This document shows positions 34,950 to 44,413 of a DNA stretch of 64,000 bases, piece by piece. The notes beneath the pieces were generated by a model, which did not search any database, had not been told where the DNA came from, and was given only the letters and a program-made list of their open reading frames with translations. Numbering within the stretch: position 1 is the stretch's first letter; each line of letters begins with the position of its first letter. This stretch comes from Anaeramoeba flamelloides (lineage: Eukaryota; Metamonada; Anaeramoebidae): the NCBI GenBank assembly GCA_027625915.1, contig JANTQA010000051.1, positions 2,170,501-2,234,500 on the forward strand. Direction: 5' to 3'. The translations under genes and the position numbers were made by a program.

Positions 34950-36253
34950 ATGAAACACCAACCAAACTTCTTTCTGTTACTTTTCTCCCAGCTGCTTAGT
35001 GTTCTTGGTGATAGCTTGGGCCAACGAGCCAATCGGGTCAAATTCAAAAAGTCAAGAAAAAAGATGTTAATTGCGACGACGATTGTGTCGTCAATCCAAG
35101 TGTTTGTGGTGCTAATAATTTTGGAGTATACACTGCCGCCATCGTTAGTGTCAAGAATCTATATTAACAACAAAAGGATCCAGTGCTATCAGGAAATTGA
35201 TTATGAATTCAAAGACATGAAGTGCACAACAGAGACATGCACGCCCATGGAGTGCCCCCGAGGAGGCCCCATTACCATGTTTAAGTTGCTTTTCCACGAG
35301 CCAATCTTTTTAGTGAATGGAGTTTTAAATTTGCTTTATTACTCGACGACCTTTATGCTGTATAAAGAGCCCTTAGGCCTGATTATTTTGGTGTTGGCTT
35401 CGTTGACCTCCAGCTTTTTGATCGTGCCAATCAACAAAATGTTTGGATCACCGTCGTCAACGGCGCCAATTCCCCCATACCTCTATATACTTGGCATTAT
35501 TGGCTCTTTATTTTGTATCATTGAAAGGCCAGCAAAAGAATATATGAAGGAAAAGAAGCAATCCAAGTCAGTGGGCGCTTCAAAGCTCGATAAAAGTGAA
35601 CTTACAATAAATTTAATTAAGCAGCCATTAATGTCTAGTTCTTCAGATAACATTGACTTTCAAAGTATGAGCTATGAAAATGAAGATGGGAGTAAAAGCG
35701 AAAGTGCGAATACAAACAATGTAAACAATATTGGTAATCATAGCGATAGTAAAGGAAAACATCAAGGCACAAACAAGAAAACAGCAAAATTTTGGAAAAA
35801 TTTTAAAAACCAAGAATTAATTAGACATTCTCTTGCAATCTTTATTCCTTATATAATCCAAGCAATAATTGAAGCGTCGTGGTTTGTTCTTCAAGTGTAT
35901 TATAATAACTACACTCGCTCAAACGTTTTTACTTACACTTCACTTGACCAAATTCTTTTGCCTTTTTATATTTTCCCCTTTATAATAATCGTAGACGCCA
36001 TAAAACCATTGAAAAAATGTATTTTTGATGGAACAGATACCGAAGAAAGTACAATTGACGCTCTTAAGGGTGTTTGGAAAGAAGCTCCTTGGATCACTTT
36101 ATTTTTTTATCGTTTTTTTAGTAATACAAAGCAAGTTATCTATTATTATTTGGCTATTCTATATGATCTCAATTCAGTTTATTTACAGTTGACTTTTATT
36201 AGAGTTATTTTGTCATGGATCGCAGCTCTTGTCTTAAGTGTTTTTATTCCAAA
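34950..36253 (+). CDS. multi-pass membrane transporter, DMT/CRT-like topology (exon 1)
   Basis: About ten hydrophobic segments in two sets of five: about residues 5-20, 41-60, 110-135, 138-156, 173-190 | 289-312, 330-350, about 380-395, about 403-425 and a last one in the predicted second exon. That 5+5 layout suggests the drug/metabolite transporter superfamily (a CRT-like carrier is possible); the substrate is unknown. A luminal loop after TM2 holds clustered cysteines (CTTETCTPMEC), and a long Ser/Asn/Lys-rich cytosolic linker (about 200-285) separates the halves. The unspliced frame runs on to 36305 but ends in a poly-Phe artefact from a T tract followed by LNLRF. A GTTTGT at 36254 is a plausible donor in phase with the exon at 39393. 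Family assignment is tentative; a membrane protein is certain. Confidence 0.8.
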
Positions 36254-39200
36254 GTTTGTTAATTTCATTTTTTTTTTTTTTTTTTTTTTGAATCTTCGGT
36301 TTTAAGGAATACAGTCATTGAAATTGGAAAAAAAGATTATTAGTTTATTTTGTAATTATCTATATACCTATATTTTATAAAACCACCATGTGTCAAAATG
36401 CTAAAAAAATATTCTATAAAATAAAAAAAAGAAAGGAATCAGTAAAAATTATCAAACATTGATTTTTCAACCAAAATTCATGTGTTTTTATTCGTTTTCG
36501 GATCTGTTCAAAATAAAAAATAGAATTTTCTTTTTGTTTTCTGAATCACTTTAATGAAAAAAGAAGTTTTCAATAGAGCCTTTGATAAATTTCCAAAGAA
36601 GCAACTAAAATATTAAAACATGTTTTTGTTTTGAATAATTCAAAATAAAAGGAAAAAAGGGTTTTAATTTTTTTTTGATATATCAAAAAAATTAAAAAAA
36701 AAATTTTTTCAAATCAGCTCGGCGAGGTTTTCTGACTGGAAAAATTATAAGAGAAACAGTAGAGAAGTACTTGAGTATTCTCTAACAATAAAAATTTCTC
36801 AAAAGTTTGGAATCTAGATTCTTTTCTTGTGTTTATTTCCATATTTTGGGGGGTGTTTGTTGATTCTATTAAAACACTTGTTTCAAGTATTCGCCCTACT
36901 TCTTTTCTTGATTTTTTTTTTAAGATCAATTGTTTGGAAGTACCTTAGTTATATATATTCGAATTTATTCTTCTTTTTGAAGGTTTTGAATCTGGTTCGT
37001 TTTTTTATGTTTTTTTTTTTTTTTTTTTTTTTCGAGTTTGTGTGTATTTTATGAACAAACAATTAGGTTTGGTTATTATTATGATAGCCTCTTCGTCCTC
37101 TTGAAGATTTGAAAAATGGATCTTTACAATCGAAATTTTTTCTTTTTCGTTTTTTGGTGTAATAATTTTTTTGTTGTTTTGTATGTTCATAAGAAACTTT
37201 CTCATCTCTTTTTGGGTGCATTTTTGTTGGTTTTTAAACAATGTCTTTTTTTCTCTTTAAATTCTTTTATGAATTGTGTTCGAGTTAAATTTTTTAAAAA
37301 CAAATATTATTTATTTCTAAAATCAAAAAAAAAAAAAAGGATTTTACAACAACAATTTCCCAAATGGTAATTTTGATTTCAAAAAATATAAATGATTTAG
37401 ATTATCTTTTTAAATCCAAAAGAATAAAGGTGGTTTTATATTTTTTCCTTTGAAAAATTTTCCCAAAATTATGGATCACATTGAATATTTTTTGAAATGA
37501 AAACAAAAAAAAAATAATTAAGAGTTAGCCAGATAATTTTTGTTTCCCAACTTCCAATTTAAAAGAATAAAATTCAAATAATTAATTCCCCTTGATCCAA
37601 TTTCGGAATTTGGCTTTTTGATAAATTTTTAAAAAAGTAAAATAAAACCAAAACTTAAATAAAATTCTCAATACTTAAGATCAAAACCTCATTTATTATT
37701 AAATATCTATGAATTTATGTTCCATTCCCAAATTCGGATTTCGGAAACATATTTTGAAAAAATTGATTTCTAAACAACCGATAAAATTCAACAAAGTTGA
37801 TGATCGATCAACTGAGAACCTAAATTACAAGGCTTTTACACTATATACACAATAATCGGGTTTTCGATTTCAAGGATCTTAATCATTAAGGAAGTAGACT
37901 TTGGGTGAATTTTTTTTCCAAAAAAAGTTTCACACTTTCGAGATAATTGAAAAAATAGTTTGATTGTATGTATAAGTAATCTTGATTTTTCATGATAACA
38001 CTAAACTTTCAAAAAAAAAAAAGTGTGAATGTATTAGTCGCTTGTTCTCAAAAACCCACCCCCCGTTTTGAATATGTTTAAATAAATTCCAAGAAGATTA
38101 ATTTTAGTTAATCTGGTTATTTATCAAATTTAGAACAAGGAGTGGAGATCTTGAGAAATTGTTAATTTGTTTTTTTAATTTTTTTGTTTTTTTATTACTT
38201 TTTTTATTTTTTTTTTTTCAACAAAAAAGAAAGTCAATTCTCAAAAGTGCTTTTTGTTTCATTGTTTTGTTTTTTTTAATTTTTCAACTGGAAGTTTAAT
38301 TGTGAATATTAGAAAAATTAAAAATTTTTAATTTTTTTTTTCAAAGATTTTTTGTTATTATTATTATTATTCTTTAAGGGATTAGCCTCAACATAGATTA
38401 TTCTATAATCAAAGTATGTTGTAATTAGGTATAAATACTATTAGTGCGCCATGGAGTAAATAGTTTTTGTGACTCTAAAAAGTCTATTATAAATATTATT
38501 TTACAATAAATTCTTGGATTTTTTACTAATGTTTACAATTAAAAATTAGTAATTTTGAAATTTTTTTTAATTCCTTTTCCAAATCTAAAAATCGGAGACT
38601 CAAAATAATCGTATTCCGTATTTAATAATTCTTATTTAGAATTTTCAAAAGTAACTATTTTTTCATTTTTTTTAAATTCAAAGATTAACTCAATAATCAT
38701 TAGTATAAAAACCCCAAAGACTGATTATTTTTGATTTCTTTTTTAAAAAGCTAGTTGTAGTATCAATATATTTCCAATATTTCATAAATAATTTGTCAAA
38801 ATAATCTATGAGGTTAATTATTTAATTTTTTTAAAAAATTGAATTTTTTAGCTATTAGTCTACATATCTCAACAAATTTAAAGAAAGATTTTATACAACT
38901 TTGAAGTCTGAATATTGAAAATTCAATCTTTATTTTTATGACGAAATGAAGATTTTTTTCTGAAATTCTTGAGGCTTTTTACTAATACTAGGATCACTTT
39001 TAATTGATGAGATCGACAAAGAGTACTACTTTACTAATCAAAAATTTAGAGGGATTTTAACTATGGAGAAGTAATATATTTTGCCTTCAATAACAACACA
39101 CGTTAATCTTAGACTTCTCTTTGGTAGACGCTAACCCCTTAAGGAAGGAATCAATTTCTTTTTTTTATTCGGATTCATTTACAAACAGATTTTTGAAGAT

Positions 39201-39392
39201 TTTAAATATACAAATCTTTCGAAAAAAAAAAAAAAAACCAATATTCATCAACAATTTCTTTCCAATATTCTTGATTACTTTTTATATTTTCTTTTTTTCT
39301 TATAATTTTGGAAATATTGATAAAAAACAAAATAATAAATTTATTTTAATATTCATATATTTTCTTTTCCTATCTTTTAAATTATCTTATAG
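36254..39392 (+). other. predicted 3.1-kb intron of the transporter gene
   Basis: Begins GTTTGT and ends 'ttatcttatag' at 39392. Contains a long T tract, a piece related to the foldback at 2.0-2.6 kb (about 37795-37890), and a TTAA-flanked element (38378-39136). No other credible gene lies inside; frames over 36714-37370 are homopolymer-rich. Confidence 0.5.
38378..39136. mobile_element. TTAA-flanked non-autonomous element, copy 2
   Basis: GGGATTAG after TTAA (38374-38377) and CTAACCCC before TTAA (39137-39140): one mismatch in the terminal repeat. About 759 bases, collinear with 28642-29386. It lies in the predicted transporter intron, about 250 bases before the last exon. Confidence 0.8.
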
Positions 39393-39516
39393 ATTGATTG
39401 GAACAACTGCTGAAGAAAGAAATCAAATAAAATCAAAAACTAATATTATTAATAAATCATTAGGAACAATTTTTATTGTTATAAGTTTAATAATTCTCAA
39501 TATCACCAAGAAATAA
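39393..39516 (+). CDS. transporter, predicted last exon
   Basis: Following the acceptor TTATAG, the frame reads 'LIGTTAEERNQIKSKTNIIN' then 'KSLGTIFIVISLIILNITKK' and TAA. Splicing AA from the first exon to A here restores Lys and gives '...SVFIPKLIGTTAEERNQ', a natural cytosolic turn followed by one more transmembrane helix. The protein would be 475 residues with ten helices. The join is inference from phase and topology; the donor is not the strongest consensus. Confidence 0.55.
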
Positions 39517-41402
39517 TTTTCTTCTTGTTAGATAATACCCTTAAATAACAAGATAGTAGTAAATTATTCGTTGATAATTTTGTTCTAGTATATTTATTAT
39601 CTTAAAAAAATTATTAACATATGTTTTAAATGAGTTAACATTTATAATAAAATTTTGTTCTTAAACTATTTATAAACAATAAATCACCATTTATAGATTA
39701 TTCTTTTTTTGATTTTTTTTTTCTTTTTTTTGTTTTCTTATTAATCATATGACAGGGATTTATTGAATTATTTGGATAATTCAGTTTTAACAATCTTTTA
39801 TATAAAAAAATAAAATTCAAATATTTAACGAAAAAAGTTAATATGATAAATAAAGGATAGTTTACATTTATTGAAGATATAAGTTTTTGGATTTCAGAAA
39901 GAAGTTTTCTTTGATTCTGGAAGTGTTTGTCGAGAATGGATCTCTTTTTTTTTAATAGTTATTGTGGTACTAAAAATCATTTGTTAGTGATTATGGAAAA
40001 AAAGTATCAAATCGAAAAAATAGTCAAATCTAAACCATTTTCCAGTCAAATGGGCCCAGCTATAATGGGTGAGTGAATTATATGTGTTTGTAAAGTGGAT
40101 GAAACGATATTAGAAGTATATTTATTTTAAAAAATTTCTAAAATAATCATAATTTTTCTATATACTTTATTTTTTTTCAATTATTTTTTCAAAGTAGTTC
40201 ATCTGCAAATTTTTTTTTTTTTTATGAAAAGATCGATAATCTCCTCATAAAAACGTTATTTTCTATTATTATTGAAACAATGAAAATGATTATATAACAA
40301 TCATTTTGATTTCTATTAGAATTTTATTTGGATCTTCAATTGGAAAATCAAATTAAACATTATTGTTTTTCACAATAGGAGTTTCACGAAGAATTCGGGT
40401 GTTTCAATTTTTAAGAAAATTTATCATTTTATTAGTTTTATTTCATATGGGTACACACTATTCGTTGATGTTTTATATTCTATTTATTTCTTATTTTTTC
40501 TTCACAGTTTAATTGTAAAAAATAATTTATTATTGAAAAAAATGTTGAGCACCCTTTACAGAACCAAATTTTATTTTAATTGTATAATTTATCTCATAAG
40601 TTATCATTTTGTAAATTTTTTTCTTAACTTTTATCATATAAAAACAAAAACCAAATACACAAAATCAAATTTTTTAAAATTAAAATAGATTTCAAACATT
40701 CAAATAAAACTAAATTTTAAGAATGTTCAATTTTATAAAATTTCAGATTTATGATTGTAAATATTCGTAAATTTAATTTTTTGTGATTTTTTTGCAACAA
40801 TTTTCTCTTTCATATAAAATCGGCTTTAAGATTTTAAAAATAGTCATTAATCCAGTTTGGATAATTTTTATTTTAGATTTAAATTTATTGATCAGTTAGT
40901 AACAAGTAGAAAGATATTTGAAAATCATTCCTTATTAGTACAATTATACATTTAAAAATAAATTTGGTTATTTTAAAGTAAAATATTAAAAAAAGTAGTA
41001 TTATCCCATGGGAGCAAAGGAAAAGAGCAAATGATTTAAAAAACCGAGTTATAATATAATTTTTATCTCATTTTTTTCCCTATTTCTCTCTCTCTCTTTC
41101 GAACATCTTTACACTAAATTTTAGAAAGTATTATATTCAATTCTTAATTTATTAAGTAATTAATTTCTAGATTTTTAATAACACAACTAAATTTAATTTA
41201 ATAGTAAATTTTGAATAAAAATATTTAATACAAAACGATCAATATTTTTTTTTATTATCGTTTCACTTTCATTTTTTATGAATAAATTTACTGATAATAT
41301 TAAAATAGAATTAAATAATATAACTTGTAAATATATAATTTTTCGATAATTTTATGTTATTTTAATAATTTTTTTTGACTTATTTTAGATTTATAAAAGG
41401 TA

Positions 41403-42121
41403 TATCTACATATTTTGAACTAAAATGGTACAGTAAAAATTTCAAGAATTATTCATAATTGAATCAAGTTAATTGTAGTCCCATTCTAAAATATAAGAAA
41501 TTCTTACAAGTATAAAAAAACATTCGAATGAATATTTAAAACTCATTAAAACAAAAACAATATAAATTAAAATTAAATATTTTAAAAGTTGATTATTCAC
41601 TTTTTGTTTGAAATGAGAAATCTCGTTTTGTAAATTGTAAAGAAAAAAAAGTATAAAATCAATAAAAGCCGTTGAACAATTTGGTTTGGAAAAAAGTTCT
41701 TTATATTTTATTGATAACTCTTTGCATGTCAAATTTTAGTTCTTTAAAGTCTCATTTTTAATATTAAGCCTCAATTATAATGTTTTTTTTTTGTTGGAAT
41801 TGTCTGTTTTTCCTTTATTTTCTATTTTCATTGTTCCAGGCATCAATTCAATAATACTCTTTCTCTATTCCAATATCTAGCTCATTCGAAATCAAACTTA
41901 AACTATTTCTTTTCATATACTGATAGATTATTTCTAAATTGATTTCTTCTTATCTTATTTTTTTTTCACAAGCGTTCAGTGTTTAAAAATAAAAAATGAA
42001 CAAAAAAATGAAAAAATGAATAATAAAAATGAAAATCACAAATAAATATTTAACTTATTAACAACCAAATTTAATGGTATTGATGATTTGAGAGGTATAC
42101 TCTTTTGTTTGAAAAAGAGTT
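41403..42121 (-). mobile_element. mariner-type element, second copy of the 18649-19357 family
   Basis: Collinear with 18649-19357 over its length ('caagaattattcata', 'ttaaaactcattaaaacaaa', 'aaatgagaaatctcgttttg'). Right end 'cttttgtttgaaaaagagtt' next to TA is well preserved; the left end is eroded. Minus-strand 41732-41469 reads an 87-residue frame (TCKELSIKYKELFS...) that corresponds to a broken frame in the first copy, so it may be transposase-derived. Confidence 0.6.
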
Positions 42122-42289
42122 TAGACGAAGGGGAGTTTGTTTTTATCTTGATATACACACTAGAAACATATCAAATAACGTCCATGATGCTTTAAATGAA
42201 AAAAAAACAAAACTATTATCTGTATATTTTATTTTGAAAAGAAATAAACAAAAGATTTTTAAAAAAAAATCAAAAGAATTATGAATTTA

Positions 42290-42600
42290 AATTTAGGGGG
42301 TAGTAAATTTTCAAAATAAAATGAAATATTGTCAAGATCTTTTATAATAATTTCTTTTTGTAATTTGTGTTTCAGTTTATAAAATGGATGAGTTAACCTG
42401 GTTTAAACAATTTATTGATTTGGATCTCTTTTTTGAAATCGAAAATGTGATTTTTTCCAAAATAAAACGAAAAAAAGAACACTAAAATTTTCATTAACAA
42501 TTAAGTTAATTCTTGAAAATGGGAAACTATATTTTTCGTTTTATGTTGGAAAGTATCGATTTTGAAAGAAAATACTTTATTTTGTTATTATATTTACGTC
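42290..42600 (+). repeat. dispersed repeat (relatives at 60430-60700 and 62330-62480)
   Basis: Shared blocks include 'tttgtgttt..gtt', 'aaatggat.a.ttaacc', 'aacaatttatt.attt.gat', 'taacaattaagttaatt' and 'gaaaatgggaaa'. The end of the repeat touches the MITE at 42597. No coding content. Confidence 0.5.
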
Positions 42601-42790
42601 AGTTCAACTTTTAAGGCACAAACTTTCAATGAAATTTAAAGCACAAAAAATTTCTCAAATTAAGGCACAAAATTCAAATTCTAGTAAAATAATTTGTATA
42701 AAAAAAATTCCAAATTTTGTGCATTAATTTGAGATTTTTTTGAGCCTTATATTTCATTGAAAGTTTGTGCCTTAAATTTGAAACTGACTG
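42597..42790. mobile_element. Tc1-type foldback MITE, copy 2
   Basis: Same family as 23162-23361: arms 'ttaaggcacaaactttca' and complement, right end 'GAAACTGACTG' next to TA. The left terminus has drifted slightly (CGTCAG). Confidence 0.75.
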
Positions 42791-44264
42791 TAATACTTAA
42801 TAATCCCATATAAAATATCAGTCAAAAAAAAAAATTAATTGTGGTATAAGTGATTTAATAAATGAATATTTGATCCAAGTTTAACAATTTTCCAATATAA
42901 TTGAGATCTATTAAGTAATTTTTTATTTATTCTTGAATGTTTCAAATAAGTAATAATCTCGTTTTCAAGATATTAAAAATAATTGAAATAAAAATTTTTT
43001 CCCGAATTGTTTGGTCTTATTCACAAGAATCCTTATAACAATTTAAAACATTTTTGTCAGTAAAAAAAAAAATGATTTTGAAAATTGAGTATAAAATTAC
43101 TTTATTCCCAAATATCTTTCAAGAAAATTTTATTTTGAAAAGCCTGATTTTCATCTTAAAACAAAAATAAAAATTTCTGGGTAAAATTTATTAATAACTT
43201 TATGACTTTAATGATTATAACTACCCTTCATAAATCAGTTCTATTGTTTTCCAATCAGTTGAATAAATCAATTTTTTTGGTTAACCAAAATTTTTATCTC
43301 AAAAAAGAAAAAAAATCTTTAAATTAATATTATTAGTAACAAAGAATTTTTGTTGAATAATTACGATCAAAATGGCAATAAACGGGGTAAAAACTTGTTA
43401 TAATGTGAGAAATAAAATGAATTTAATATTTTTCTTTTTCAGAAAAAATGGAAAAAAAAACTTGATCTCACTAAACCAATTTTCTTTTTTGGGTTTCTTT
43501 TTCGATCAGAATTTTTTGACACTTGGCATATACAAAATTTGTAATTAGAGAATATCACCAATAAAGTATTTTAAAATTTTACCTTCTTGTTGTAGAAGAC
43601 TGATCCCATAAATTCTTTTTTGAATAAAATAGTGGTTTGTTAAAATAATTACCACTTTTCAATCCCTTGAATTAAAGTAAAAGAATTATTTCTTGAAAAA
43701 TAGTTTTAGTAAATTTTAAAATGTGAAAACTTTTTTCTTTATAATTTTGTAAGAATGAAAACTTTTTTATTGTTCTGTGTTTTAATAAAGTGAAAACATT
43801 TTTTAAAAATAGTGCTTTCCTTAACACTCCAACCTGTTACTACCCTATGTTTAATCGTTTTCCCTTCACTTAATTAAAACCGAAAACTTTCAAAAAAGGT
43901 TTTAATTCTGATAAATTTTTCCCTTTTTTAAAATAGAAAACTTGATCAAAGTTTTTAACACATACCAAACTTTTTTAAGACTATTGTATAAAAATATTTG
44001 AATTTTTTTTTTATTTATTTTTAATTCTGATATGGAAAAAATAATTGTTAATTAATCCAATCACTAAAAGAAAACGAAAAAGCAAATCAAGAAAAAAAAA
44101 AAGAAAGGAAAAAGATAATAGATAATTAATAATAATAAAAAATAAGCATTTTAAATTCGATTGAAGATGGAAGAAAAATTGAAAAAGAAGTAATGTTAAA
44201 GCAAATAAATGGCAAATTTTGATATAAATAATAATTATACTATCATCTTTGATCTTTTTATTAT

Positions 44265-44265
<1 letters not shown>

Positions 44266-44301
<36 letters not shown>
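44266..44301. repeat. 36-base T homopolymer
   Basis: Uninterrupted T run about 110 bases beyond the stop of the LRR gene (an A tract in that gene's sense). A long homopolymer; it could also be length-uncertain from sequencing. Confidence 0.8.
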
Positions 44302-44304
<3 letters not shown>

Positions 44305-44413
44305 TTTAATAAGGTATATGTATATATAGTATTTATTTATGAAGATTAAATATGGAATTGATGTTAATATTAATTTAAATAAAGAACTAACGATGTTAAA
44401 ATTGAAATCGGAA

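Larger units (their letters stand above)
39517..44413. other. gene-free stretch with MITEs
   Basis: Contains the second copy of the nested mariner-type element (41403-42121), a dispersed repeat (42290-42600), a Tc1-type MITE (42597-42790) and, just past the LRR gene's stop, a 36-base T tract (44266-44301). 39517-41400 and 42800-44260 show nothing recognisable. Confidence 0.5.

Noticed and set aside
36254-36305. Poly-Phe C-terminus of the transporter
   Set aside because: Produced by reading a T tract; better explained as intron sequence after a donor at 36254.
36714-37370. Overlapping frames on both strands between 36.7 and 37.4 kb
   Set aside because: Homopolymer-driven (poly-Phe, poly-Lys) with no conserved motif; they lie in the predicted intron.
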